This document shows positions 36,201-48,299 of a DNA stretch of 64,000 nucleotides, one piece after another (positions within the stretch are counted from its first letter, which is position 1; each line of letters starts with the position of its first letter). The position numbers were made by a program, and so were the translations under genes. The notes beneath the pieces were generated by a model, which worked only from the letters and a program-made list of their open reading frames with translations, was not told where the DNA came from and did not search any database. Origin of the DNA: Parus major (lineage: Eukaryota; Chordata; Aves; Passeriformes; Paridae); NCBI RefSeq assembly GCF_001522545.3, contig NC_031769.1, forward strand, positions 8,670,470 through 8,734,469, in the 5' to 3' direction.

Positions 36201-37760
36201 AGCACTATCACTTTTTAATAGCACTACTCCTAACAATCAGCCAGCATATGCTGCTTTAAGCATTAATCTTTGCATGCCATTGACTACTATAAACACAAAT
36301 ATATGTTAAACTTAAAAGAACTGCAGTAGCACCACCCTTACAGGTTATGATTAGGAGGTACTCCCTCTCTTTGAGGTGTGCAGTTGCCAAGAGCCAGACC
36401 TGACCTCTCCTGGTCAGAGCAGAAGAGGTCAGGGGGGCTACATCGTGACCCTGGTTGTGGAAGCTCACCTGGGGTGATGGCTCCACTGAGCACAGGACTA
36501 TGCTGTGTCACCTGCAAGTGATCTTGCCAACCTGGTGGTACCACTGAGGACTTTCTGTGATGCCTCCACACCTCCTTTAAAGAGTCTGTGACCAAGATAA
36601 GGCAAAGTTTAACAGAAATCAGAGATGTAAACCTTACATCAAGGTGCAGCTCTTTTTTTTGGGGGGGGAGAATTTTTTGAGTATTTTTGCCCCATACCCA
36701 TCTTTTCCGAGAACAGCCCATGAGATCACAGAGGAACCTGATTCCAAGTACTAGTTAAACTTGGGGATTTGTGGCATGTAATCAGATATCAGGTTTCCTG
36801 TGCCTAGTCCTTGAGAAAGGTTGAATCCATCCCCAGGAAAGATGTTCTCATTCCACTGAGCCCTCTGGACATTTCTGACATCGACACCGCTACACAGGTC
36901 TGTACAAGAGTTCATTAGATTCACAGAATAAAATCTTCAAAATAGGTTCAATTGGAATGCAAATAAAGGCCTGTGGCAAGACGACAAATTTCCTCTTTCT
37001 GAGTTGACCTTTTCTATTTCCATCCATACTGACTGATCTGCATTAGCATAAGATACAATATAATTTCAGTTGCAGCACTTTTTGAAATCAGGTATTTTCT
37101 AAACTCCTTGCTCTATCAGTGGGAAGTTACATTTACTAGAGATTGAATCTAGAAGCATCCAGGCTTCTGAGGTTGTACTGCGTGAAATAGTTTAATTAGG
37201 TAATGGTACATCAGTATTTTTAGGAGAACTTTAATTTATTACATGGAAGTGATCATAAAAGTTGAATGAGTTCTGAAAATAACTTGTTCTTTTCTGAGAC
37301 TATTCAAAAACCTCATCTTTATTTTTAGATTTAAAATCTGTCTTAATTTTAAACTGTATAGATACAGTGTACTTAGAACATATATAATTAGAAAGGAGAA
37401 GTCTAGATTGCTCTAGATCAGGAGCAGTAAAATTTTCCTTAAGCCTGATAGAGGCACTGAGTGTGGTTTAGCATTGGAGAGAAAATATTTCTTTATCATA
37501 AAATGACTTGCTTCTCAAATTCTTTCAGGTATAATCTTCTGTCCGCTGGGTCCACTGGATCTAACCTCTGTTCTATAGATATCAATTATTATTATTATAT
37601 TTTATTTTATAATAAACTAAATAACAAAAATGGAGGAATTCCCACTCTTTAATAGTCTCTATGTAGTCTTTTCTCTCCATCTTCTCTTCTGCATAGGATG
37701 CAATACTGAACTCTAAGCCCAAAGGATACATCAAGGGACAGTGCCCACAGGTCCAATGCA
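30260..37760. other. AT-rich non-coding stretch
   Basis: No exon or RNA gene recognised. It includes a candidate conserved element at 35400-36260. The remaining open frames are 60-127 codons without domain features. Confidence 0.55.
35400..36260. promoter_or_regulatory. Candidate conserved non-coding element
   Basis: Repeat-free sequence dense in short AT-core sites (CAATTAATACAATTTAAAG at 35495, GCCATTAATTTAAACC near 35945, TGTAATTAGAAAG near 36099). A CATGGTAAC X-box half-site lies at 35475-35483, and isolated CpGs are retained (CATCTCGGCCGGGCATC near 35614). Composition resembles developmental enhancers; conservation is not tested. Confidence 0.33.
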
Positions 37761-37766
37761 CTGACA

Positions 37767-37810
37767 GTGAAAATCCCCCACACTTCCACGCATCTGTGGG
37801 GGATTTTCAC
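37767..37810. repeat. Perfect 16-bp stem, 12-nt loop hairpin
   Basis: GTGAAAATCCCCCACA (37767-37782) and TGTGGGGGATTTTCAC (37795-37810) are exact reverse complements around the loop CTTCCACGCATC. A perfect 16-bp inverted repeat at this spacing is not expected by chance in 64 kb. The stem does not extend well into the flanks, so it is shorter than a typical primary microRNA stem. It could be a structured RNA element, a cruciform or the footprint of a template-switch mutation. Confidence 0.95.
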
Positions 37811-40800
37811 TTCCCTGGAGACTGCAGGAACTGTGTTTCTGATCATGTAGCTTTCTACATGGATTCCACCTGAAAGCTTCCTCATTTTGAATGAGGCATC
37901 TTTAAAATGAAAGTGTTCAGCTCCTATACTCCAAAAGTATGAAACACTAAAGGGCAAAGAGAGATCCTGTGTTTCAAGCATTTCTAAGAAAGACCATGAG
38001 TTCCAGCAGGTAAGGCTACCTGGCATTAGACGTGGAAGATCTCAGAAGTACTAAATCAAAGAAGTTATGCAGTGCTAAAATACTAATAAGTGCACAGGAA
38101 CCAAAGGTTTTGAAGTACTAAGAAGAATATGTGAACTTCTCCATCAGAAACATGTGTGTACTGAAAATATTAAAGTGGAAAGAATCAGTACAAACCTCAG
38201 CATACTGGAGTAGGCTGTCTTTAACAGTGGAGAGGAACAATCCTTAATCACAGGTGAGCAATCTTAATTGCCCTGATCTTTGAAATAGCAGAAAGCTACA
38301 GCACAGAGCACAATATGGCATGATTTTAGATAAGCTGCATAAAATTCTTGCACTGTTGACTCACCAGTACATGCTCTAGATGAGGCAGGTATTACAAAAG
38401 AAAATTTTACCTGGAGAAAAGTCTCTTTTTCAATTTCTATTCGTTGAGCAGTGATTGTATCAGCACAGAAGATTCCTCATTATAGCAGTTGACTACATAT
38501 ATTTGTATGTTTTACAAGTAAAGGACAGAAAGGGTCCTATCCAAAGAGAACTCCTGAGCCTGCATATTACCCCATTATAATCCATATAACCAGGTCTGAC
38601 CCGGTGTGGCAGCTTGCTGATATATTGCAGTAACAACTACACATACACATTGTAATACAGTTCAGGCTATTACCAATAAAAGTCAGTTATTTGGCCTCTG
38701 ACATTTATACAAGCCATGAATATCCAGAAATAAGAAAGCTAGATCCTGCTTTCCTACTTCTTGTCTTCCTAATGATGCAGGTTTTTTCAAACTTGTTAAC
38801 AACCCAGTGTCCAAGAGCTGTTCAGTTCTATGCAGTCATTGTGCACATTTCCATTTGCCTAAATAATGCAAAACTTTCACTGAAGCTCTTTAACAACGAT
38901 TTTTCCCTCTGTGCTTTTGACACCTCAGTTATACTCTCTCTACATTCTAAAATGAAAAATCTTAGATGCTCTGACAAATAGTCCAGTTTTGATGTTTGTA
39001 TTGTGACGTGCTTTCCTCCCAGAAATAATTTATAGTATAAAGCAAAAGCTGGTAGATCAGACCAAAATTCTTTTTTCATATAATGAGCTTAACCATTTCA
39101 AAATAAAAAATAAATACAAAACAAAAATACATTTTCATATATTTTGCAAAGTAGAAACACAAGTCTTTTTAAAAAAACCCTCAAATGTCCTTTATACCAG
39201 ACACACTTGGACATATTCTATTTTACATTGACTTCAGCCACTGCAACTGTCTTCTAACAGGAATCTATGAAAAATTTAAATACTTCCATTCAGCTTTGGC
39301 ACAGGAGCTCCTAGATGCACTTGCATGGTTTATTTCCTTTACTAAAACATCTTAAGTCGCTTGGTTCAGATAAAACCTGTGCAAATGGAGAGAAGCCTCA
39401 TGCCATACTCAAAGTGTCCAATCTCAGCAGTTTGATCTCAGCACCAAAACCCACTCAAATGTGCCTGATTTCTGATTTAAGGAGCTGGTGGGACCACACA
39501 ACTCATCTAACTTTAGACATGGGGTAATGAACACTTGGAGAATTATGCCTATTTTAACACTTAAATACAAGCCTTACTGCCCAACCTTATTGCCACAGTT
39601 ACAAATGTGGGCTTGTAGCTGTAAATCCCACTGACCAGGCCTGAAAAACACACAGCCCTAAAGCCAAAACTGCACTCATGATCAATGGGGACTTGACTTA
39701 AGCCTAAAGACTGTGTGTAGGGACAGTGAGCAACAGCCCAGCGGGGTAGTTGTATAGCCTGGTCAGCTGGGGCTGACCCATCTTTCCAGACTCTACCAAG
39801 TTAGGTAAGGTACGAGTCACCCAAGCACAATCTAAAGACAAACACAAACCAGTATCTATGTGACAATCACCCTAAGAATTGTGTCCTGCTTTAAAACCTG
39901 AAAAAGCTTTGACTGTCAGCTTCAGACCCTAACATGTTTTTCTGCAATGCCAGATTTTGGTCCCAGGCCCCCTCCTATCTTGCTGGTATCTGAGCTACTT
40001 ACCTTATATCACACTCCTGCCTTGCCCTTGTCTTTCAGGACTTCTCCATTTCTGGATCTTGTTTGTCAAAATTTGTCTTTCACTCTGTTTCAGCTGAGTT
40101 TAACCAACAGGCAGGACCACCTGTTGCCCCAGTCAACACAAACTGAATCAGACAACAGCTTGATTTCCACCAAGTTTGAGAATCCTGATTACTGTAAACT
40201 TATAATAAAACACTTGTTGAGACTGGGAGAATCTACACTCTGCTCAGTGGCATTTTTCTGTTAATTGAATGTCATATGGAGAATTTTGGGAATGGCACAT
40301 CTACTCTCCTCCACAATTTCAAGGCAAATGTTGGAGGTGAGTTGAAGGGAGAAAAAAAATGTATTAAAGGCTATTAAGCGCAAAGATACCATCTCTGATG
40401 CAGGAAGTCCCTGGACCACAAATCACCAGAAGATGGGAAAATAAATCAGCAAAGTGTCACTGGCCCTACTCCATCCTGCTGTTGCCTGCATTTGGACACA
40501 GACTTCCATGGTCCAAGAAAGACATTTTTATGTGCACAGGTAGCCAGGGGGAAATCATCATCAATATAATCAATTGCATTTTTTGCTGGAGTGGGGTTGG
40601 GGTATGTGTGGGGGAAGAAATCGGGAGGACTGAAGGTGGGAGTCCTTCCATCTGCTTCATAAAAAACCTGCTTCAGGTACCTGGCCTGAATGCCAAAGAA
40701 TTGATCGATGGCACCAGCAGACATCTTCCAGAACAGCACTATCCCTGCATGAGTGTCTCCCCACAAAGTTTAAGGTAGTGCCTTTCCAGATGACTGCCTC

Positions 40801-42580
40801 CTAGCCAGAGAGAAGATGGTGGTGGTGCTAAGTGTGAGTAACACCGAGCACTCTGTCAGAGGGAAGGCAACAGGGGATCTAGGGAATCCACCAAATTAAC
40901 TGAAGAGGGGAGAAAAGGGGACAAATTGGAATAGCACCCCCATCCCTGCCAACAGAATACATGTCCTTTGTTAGAGGCACCACAGAGCAAAGTCCCAGGC
41001 AGAGAGGGAAAGCTGAACTTTTAAGGCCTCTGTTAGCAGAGAAGAACTGAAAGAACTGAGCTGGGCCATGAGTTGAGATGACAGATGCCCCCACAGAGTG
41101 AAGCCTCCTGATATAGCTTAAATGCAGGGTAGATATCCCTACTGTCAGGAGATGTCACTTGAAGCCTCTCTAACAGGGGGTGCAGAATTAAATAACACAT
41201 GGAAACTTGCTAAAAGGCTAAAGAAGATCACTCCATTTCTGAACAACCTGAAAAATACAGGGCCAGACTGTGCACTGACAGAGCAGTGGAGCCTGTTTCA
41301 GCTTTTCACAAAGGAGGACAGGAGCAGTCAGCATTTGAGCTGGGGTAGCACAAACCCTGAGCCCTAATACTGTTGTTTCAGAAAGCAGATGTGTTTCTTT
41401 CATGCCCTGAACGTGCTTGCTCCTCATCTCAGATCCTAAGTGCTGAGGAAAGGAGGGTGCCACCAGGCCCAGACACATGGGCAGGAGCTGCCTGAGGCAG
41501 GTGCGGAGACACCGCAGCGCGGGCGGCTGACACGTACCATAGCCTGGAGCTGCCTGGGGATAACCTGAGCATCTGGCAAGTCTATCTGCTGCAATGTTCT
41601 ACACCATTTGTCCAAGATATTCTCTTCTCTCCCTCTGTGCGACTCTGTGCAGTGACCTGGTGGACCCCCAGGAAGAGTCCAGCTCCAATGCAATTAGCAC
41701 GAACATCAGCAAACGTCTCCCTGCCGCACAACTCCATACAGCCAGGGCACAGCTTGAACATGTTTATTCTGTGCAAAGCTTATGAAGAATTTGCATCAGA
41801 AAACAGAGACAAATAGAAATTTTGGCTTTCACTGCTGTTTTTAAAGGAAGTGCCACCCAAAGAGCTATTTACCTATTATCTAGATTCTGTTGTTGATAGT
41901 GCTAGCTTTGCAATATGAATTTTTAAAATTTATTTAAAGCAATATTAGGAAATGCATTTTACACCATGTAATTACATTAATAAAGAAATTTGTTTGATGT
42001 TAAATATTTATTCTTCTCTCCCTGTAATCATACTTTTCATGCCACACACATTTAAAATTAAAAAATGCAATTTCAAATGTCTTCAACCTAGTTTTCTAAT
42101 TGTTTGTCAATCACAATCTATTAAAACATTTAGGTTCCGAGTGGAGGGTTTGGGTTTTGGTGTTTTTGTTTCCTGGTGTTTTGTTTGGTTTTTTTTTTAG
42201 TGGTCTGTTTCACTTTGGTTGGCACAGTGAAGAAAGTAATTTGGGTCTAGCATGTATAATTAAACTAAGCTTTATTTATTTTATTGTCAAAAGTAATAAT
42301 AGGGAGTAATTTAAGTACTTTGAAGATGTGCATTTAGTGGTCTTTGAAGCATAATCCCATTAAGATTAATAATGAATTACATCTGAGAAAGACTATGTCC
42401 CTTAATGCTAATGTATTTTGCAAGGTGGATAAATCACTCAATTTAACAGCAAAGACAAATGTGCTGAGGAGCTGTAGTTGCACTGGTTTATTTGATTCTG
42501 GGAGGGTCTAATTTTGTTTGTTTGTTTTGTTTTGTTTTTGTAGTAGTGACTCCTGATCATTGAAAGCAATGAGGTGCATC
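37811..42580. other. AT-rich non-coding stretch
   Basis: No gene or clear mobile element recognised. The stretch contains TG-rich tracts at 42140-42200 and 42510-42542 (TTTGTTTG, TTTTGTTTTG). Open frames up to 126 codons (40398-40778) overlap frames on the other strand and lack domains. Confidence 0.55.
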
Positions 42581-42584
42581 AGGC

Positions 42585-43160
42585 TCAGCATCACTGGCTG
42601 GGCAAGGGAGGAGATTGTCCTGATCTTCTCTGGGCTGGGACAGCCTCACCTCCAGTCCTGGGGGCAGTTTGGGCACCTCATCATTAGATGGATATAAAGG
42701 TGTTCGAGATCACCCAAAGGAGAGCCATGAAGATGCTGAAGGGTCTATAGGGGAAGCCATGTGAGGAGTAGCTAAGATGTAGCTTGTTCAGCCTGAAGAA
42801 GAGGGGACTGAGGGGACACTTCACTGCAGTCTTCAGCTTCCTCATGAGGAGAAGCAGAGGTGGAGGGGCACTGATCTCTTCTCTGTGATGAACAGTAACA
42901 GAACCTGAGGAATGACCTGAAGTTGTGTCAGGGGAGATTTAGGTTAGATACTAGGAAAAAGTTTTTCACCCAGGGGTTGGTTGGGCATTGGAACAGGCTC
43001 CCCAGGGAAGGGGTCACAGCACCAAGGCTGACAGAGCTCAAGGAGCATTTGGAAAATGCTCTCAGGCACACAGTATGACTCTGGGGTTGTCCTGTGTAGG
43101 GCCAGGAGTTGGACTGAATGATCCTTGTTGGTCCTTTGTGACTTTGTGATTTGTATAAAG
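42585..43160 (+). mobile_element. CR1 LINE fragment, plus orientation
   Basis: Order of CR1 landmarks: GGGAGGAGATTGTCCTGATC, AGGAGAGCCATGAAGATGCT, TTGTTCAGCCTGAAGAAGAG, TTTAGGTTAGATACTAGG, GGAACAGGCTCCCCAGGGAA, GGTCACAGCACCAAGG, AGGAGCATTTGG, GGGCCAGGAGTTGGACTGAA, and a degenerate tail GACTTTGTGATTTG. It begins farther 5' than the other copies but carries no intact reading frame. It shares the GCACCAAGGCTGACAGAGCT variant with the copy at 47930, so both may belong to one subfamily. Confidence 0.92.
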
Positions 43161-43237
43161 CCATTCCCAGAGATGACAGGCTCCCTTGAATAATCACCAT
43201 CCACATCCCATGACTGCATACCTCACTGGAAGAGTTT

Positions 43238-43242
43238 CACCA
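43238..43242. repeat. 5' target-site duplication of the LTR (CACCA)
   Basis: CACCA directly precedes the TG start of the LTR and is repeated directly after its CA end. A 5-bp duplication is typical of ERVL-class integration. Confidence 0.75.
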
Positions 43243-44645
43243 TGTCATGGAGTTACTTTACCTTTAAGAAAAGTTGAAGTTTCTGGGAACTGCCTGGAGT
43301 CTTTTCTCCTGACCAATTATCGGTCATTGCTGAGAATTGACACCAGTTTAGGCCACTGAAAAGTGGGATCAACTTGTGAACCCTACCTTAAAGTGTAAAA
43401 CCAGAGCTCTCTTGGTTCTCTTTGTTTCCTGGCTGTGAAGAGCGCGGAGCTCCAGGCCTCCCGTTCCCAGCCCAGGCCATGCGGCCGGACAGGGACAGGG
43501 CTGGGCCTGCCGCGTCTCCCGGCCGGGAGATGTGGGCCCTGCGGGGGGTTTTCCCCGGGCTCTGGCCGGGCCAGGCCGGGCCGATCTCTGACTCAGCTGC
43601 AGGGTTTTTGTTGTAACTAAATTCACTAGAAACTGCTGAGTGAAGAAGGAGAGAGAGACTCTAGACCTGCAGCGAGCTGGGGCGGCGACTGCACTCTCCA
43701 GAGCAGCCATCAGGAACTCTCCATCGCAGACGGCTCCAGTTCCTGCACCGGCCGAGGCCATAGAACTACCTACAACAACCTGGGCAAGATTTTAACTCTT
43801 TCATTACCCAGATGAGATTTACGGATTAATCTTTTTATCCCCAGAGAAAGAAAAGGAGAGTGATCAACATGAAAAGAGACTTTATAAACTACCAGTGACA
43901 AGAAAGAAAAGAAACTTCAAGAAAGGTAGAGAATTAAGAAGATGCTTTAATTTAGCTGAAATATCTTTCTGTTAAAACTATGGAGATGGACAATGAAGTC
44001 CTGAAAAGAACTCCTTTAATTCATGATAAGTATCTAGGGAGGAATAAAGTGTTCAAAGTGTAAACTTGAGTAATTATAGTATAGTGAAGTGCTGAGAGAT
44101 TTGAAGCCTTGAGAGGCAATGAGAAAACTGTTGTCTAGTGAAGCTACAGAAACAGATGAAGAAGACTTTTTTTGCCTTTGAATACTCATCCTTAAAAATG
44201 CTATCCCTCGACTCATGACCCATACACATCTCAGAGTGATGTAAAAATGGGAGGGGTGGGCTCTGATAACAGCAGCTCTGGGCAGCTGATATCAGGGCAA
44301 TGGAAAACTATAACAAAAATAGTTTTCTTGTGAGAAACTCCATAAATTAACAGGAAGAAACTTCTGTTTCTCTACAAAGACTGGTGAAAAGACTGTAGCA
44401 AGAATTGGGACTGTTTTAACCACCAAAGTTCCAAAGTTTTTGTCTCTGTTGTCGTGCGAACAAAGGAATAGTGGGTAGATAGGGGATGAAAAGGTTTTTC
44501 TGGAAGTTTATTCCGGTGTTCTTATTATTGTAGTTTGTCAATAAACTTTGTTTATTCCTTTTAAGTTTTATTCCTGTTTTGCTCTTGTTCTAATCCATAT
44601 CTCACAGCAAGAAATAAGTAATTTTCTTGGTTTTAAACCACAACA
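43243..44645 (+). mobile_element. Solo LTR of an ERVL-like endogenous retrovirus, about 1.4 kb
   Basis: The element begins TGTCATGG and ends CCACAACA, flanked on both sides by the same 5 bp, CACCA (43238-43242 and 44646-44650). A CCAAT box sits near 43312. The first third is GC-rich (43440-43760). A polyadenylation signal AATAAA lies at 44540-44545, followed by a T-rich stretch and TAATCCATATCTCACAGCAA, a 3'-end signature I associate with avian ERVL-type LTRs. No gag, pol or env-like frame exists inside. It is either a solo LTR left by recombination or an unusually long, internally rearranged LTR. Old and non-coding. Confidence 0.8.
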
Positions 44646-44650
44646 CACCA
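44646..44650. repeat. 3' target-site duplication of the LTR (CACCA)
   Basis: Second copy of CACCA, immediately after the LTR terminus ACAACA. Confidence 0.75.
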
Positions 44651-47375
44651 TTACCAAAGATTTCCCAGCAGGTCTTGGTCATGGTGTGCACAGAAAGCCT
44701 GAAGCAGCCAAGATGGGCTGAAGAGCTAAATGATGAAGAGAAAGTAGCAGCCCTAGTTCTAATTTGGCTCAATAAACTGTACTCCTAAGCAACCCATGGG
44801 GTCTTTCACAGACACCAGTACTCAGGATACCAACTTCAGACTTCACTCAGAGGTGCTGCAGTAGCTCAGAGGAGAGAGATTTTGCATCTTTGCCAGGAAC
44901 GCCAGCATGTTTTGTGATGTGCAGTAGCTATGAAGTAAAACGTAGATCAGTGTTCAGTGTGATCTGTCTCTTGTAAGAGCAAGAGGAATGCACCCAAGGA
45001 CTGACACAGAGATTGCAAAGGAAAGCCCTAAATTATGGCTCACACTACCCTGAGGAAGAAGCCATTTCCCATTGGCAAACTCTCTGTAGCAGAGACCTGG
45101 TGGGACAGCTCTCCATTGCCACTCAGGGAGGATAAACATCACTGGCAGGACACCAGACAGTAGCTCCTCCTGTGCCCTGGCCTTACATTTGTGTCAGTCA
45201 GCTAAGTGTTCATCCTGTTTAATTTATAAGAACTAAAGAGATCACATTACGCACTGGTACAACCACAAAATCAGTGCTGCTTTGCCCAGCAAATATATAT
45301 GTCGCTTCTGATTACAATTGGTTCAAGGGGACAACAAACCTCACAGTATGTGCAGCCTTCAAAGCACCTATTAAAAATACACTTTTATGTTGCAATTGCT
45401 TACTAAAAAAGATGCATCGATTTCTTTCCCTCACATCTGAGAAGCAATTGCACAGACCTATTCAGAAGAATGCATATAATATACTTGAAAAACTAAGCGT
45501 GAAAAATCAGTTTAGATTTCACTGAGTGTGAATTTGGGGAGAAAAATTATCCCTCCACCATCTCACTACTAATGCAGTAGGGTTTATTTTTGAATGAAGG
45601 CAATATGAGCTTAAATTAAATGTCAAATATAATTTAACATTAAAGCATGAAGTGGCTGAGCATGTGCGTGTCAAAGCTAGCAGCTCTTCTGAGTGGTTAA
45701 TTGCTATCTACAAAATAATAACCTATAAAAAGATCTCTCATTTTCAGCAGTGAGGCTTAAATTTACTGTACTGGAATAATTCTAACAAAATAGAGCTTAG
45801 AAGCCTTTATAGTCACCCATGCCACATGAAGACACACAATGACAAATAAAAACATCTGCAATCTGGCTGCCTACTTCTCCGGGAGATGTCTAGACTCCTT
45901 TTATAATCAGCAATGAGAAATAGACACTTCTAGGCTGTAGTTCATCTTGTCCTAAACTAGATATCTAAAACAGGCCAGAAGAATCACATCTGAAAAATGT
46001 CCATTTCTCTCTGCTGACTGTAAAGAGAGCCAGCAGTGATTAATTCAGAGGTAGAAAGCTTCAAGGCAATGTGTAGTTTTGATTATTTTCTGCCAACATG
46101 ATCAACAGACCAATTCTGCAATTACTTTTTTTTTTTTTTACTGACATCTGATAGGTAATTATTATTAGTGTTAGAAAGCAACTATTTAATGCAATATGCT
46201 GCCCACTTTAGAAAGTAGTGAAATCCTTGCCAAAAGAAACTGAGACTTTAGCTTTGGGGCAGAACTCCAGAAAGACATCACAGCAGCCAAAAAAAGCTAA
46301 AACTGAGCAAAACAGTCCCAAGGGACTTAACCTTCCATGCAGTTGCTTAATTCTAGCTACACAAAGAGTTCCCATGGGGCAGATATAGACAACTTTTTAA
46401 ATGAATTGCTGGTTACCAGTGGGCAGAGTTCTCTGTGCTGTAGTACAGTGGACTGGCTGGAAACCACCAGTAAACTAGCCAAATTCTACTTGAAGGAAGG
46501 GGCAGTTCCAGTAGGGGAGAAAAAACAGAGTACAACACAAATTTTTTATACCGGTAAATTTCTTTCTCGAGGTTAAGTTATGAACTAAGTTTCTTTTATT
46601 TATTTATTTATTTTTTTTTGTTTGGTGGTATTCCTAAATATGTAGAAGTAAATAATACAAAAAATTTGAATCAAATGCATTTGGAAAAGCTAAACAAAAT
46701 CCTGATGTATGAAGTTAACAGCAAAGCTGTTACTGACTTTAATTTATTCACAACTTCAATCCTTCAGTGTTTAGAACAATTAAAAATCTAAGATTTTTTC
46801 CAGAATATGAAATAACAATATGCCATTATAATACTTCCATGCAACTATATCTGCAAGAAGAAGAAGGAAGAAATTTGAGATAAGGAAAACAATAAATGAT
46901 TTTTATAAAGGCATTATCACTGCTGTCAATGAATATGAAAACAATAAACTGTGATTTTCGTCATGATTTCTTGTTTGCTTCCAAAGGGTTATATCCACCA
47001 ATACAGAAGTTTTGATACAAAAGTTGATAAGGGTCATGCAAGTTACATGATGGAGAGTGTTGGGAAGTTAAATTAACAAAGTAATCTTAACACTAAATAC
47101 ACCTTAAATAGCAAGAATTACTATATAATCATAAAACATCAAGTTAGGCTCCTAAATGCTAGACATAATAAGGAGTGAGTAATATGGATGAAAGAAATGG
47201 AGGCTAAGCAGGAACTGCAGGGGAACAAGAACACAATTCTTGTCCAAAACTTCCTAGTGAAACAGGTGCCTCTAAGAGCTACTGCACTGCCTTTTTATTT
47301 CGTGATTAAAAACTTTGAAACCGAAGCAAGGCCTAAGTCTCATTGAAAATTAGCGTGTTTGCTCTCCAGTGTCCA
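44651..47375. other. AT-rich non-coding stretch
   Basis: No gene, RNA or repeat recognised apart from a TTTA-repeat and T-rich run near 46595-46620. Confidence 0.55.
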
Positions 47376-47905
47376 AAGCCAGCACAGACAGCGGGCAGGA
47401 GCCCAACACGGGACAAGGCCGAGCTCGTGCCCTTGTGCCACGGCCACAATCCGCGCAGCCATTGCCAAATGTGCAAATCTGAGGGAGGCTTTTTACAGTG
47501 GCACAAGCCTCGGGCACGGTGCTGACATCCTCCACTGCTGCCAGCCTGGCCACAGCTCGCCGTCTCTTCGGGCGGTCGGGTGCCAGCCATGAGCTCCTCC
47601 TGCCCGCTGGCTCTGGGCTCAGGGCCTCCATGGTGGCAGCGGCCTCTCGGCACCGTCAGGGCAGCCTGAGCCGCCCACCTGCGGCAGTGGGAGCACAGGC
47701 CTTGGTCTGCCAAAGCAGCAGGGCCTGTGTACGGCTGGGGAGGCACAGCAGCCATGGGGGTGAGTCCTCATCCCTGTGATCTCTGGCCCATTAAGACACT
47801 GAGGCCCCTGGCACAGTGTGCACGGGACACTCCTCTGTTGCCATCCCTCCCTCTGACACACCATGAGCAAGCACGGGGCTATTTCACGCCCCCAGCTAAA
47901 GTCTA
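47375..47905. other. GC-rich patch of unknown origin
   Basis: An abrupt rise in GC with scattered CpGs (CACGGCCACAATCCGCGCAG, CTCGCCGTCTCTTCGGGCGG), ending just before a CR1 fragment. Open frames run on both strands, the longest 140 codons on the minus strand (47333-47755). They are Cys/Ala/Arg-rich and match nothing I know. It may be an unrecognised repeat, the 5' part of the neighbouring element, or a small CpG island. Confidence 0.45.
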
Positions 47906-47929
47906 AGTTGGTGTGGGCCTGGAAGGGAA

Positions 47930-48290
47930 GCCTTATGAAGAATGGCCTGAAGGAGACTGAAGGAAGACCTCACTTCCTTGTGAGGGGAAGAGGAGGGACA
48001 AACATTGATCTCTGTGGTGGCCAGTGACAGGACACAAGCCTGAAGTTGTGTCAGAAGAGGTTTAGGTTGGATATTAGAAAAAAGCTCTAGAACCAGAGGG
48101 TGGTTGGAACAGGCTCCCCAGGGCAGTGGTCACAACACCAAGGCTGACAGAGCTCAAGGAACCTCTGGACACTGCTCTTGGACACATGGTGTGACTCTTG
48201 GGGATGGTTCTATGCAGGGCCAGGAGTTGCACTTGATGGTTCTTGTGAGTCCCTTCTAACTCAGTTTATTCTGTGATTCTTTGTATTCAT
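47930..48290 (+). mobile_element. CR1 LINE fragment (3' region), plus orientation
   Basis: Contains TGAAGTTGTGTCAGAAGAGG, TTTAGGTTGGATATTAG, GGTTGGAACAGGCTCCCCAG, ACACCAAGGCTGACAGAGCT, AGGGCCAGGAGTTGCACTTG and the 3' tail ATTCTGTGATTCTTTG. It is 5'-truncated, and similar in detail to the copy at 42585-43160. The preserved tail repeat (ATTCTGTG) is typical of CR1 3' ends. Confidence 0.93.
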
Positions 48291-48299
48291 GATTTTCAG

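Noticed and set aside
47333..47755. Minus-strand 140-codon open frame in the GC-rich patch
   Set aside because: Low-complexity Cys/Ala/Arg composition, overlapping frames on the plus strand and no recognisable domain or splice sites.
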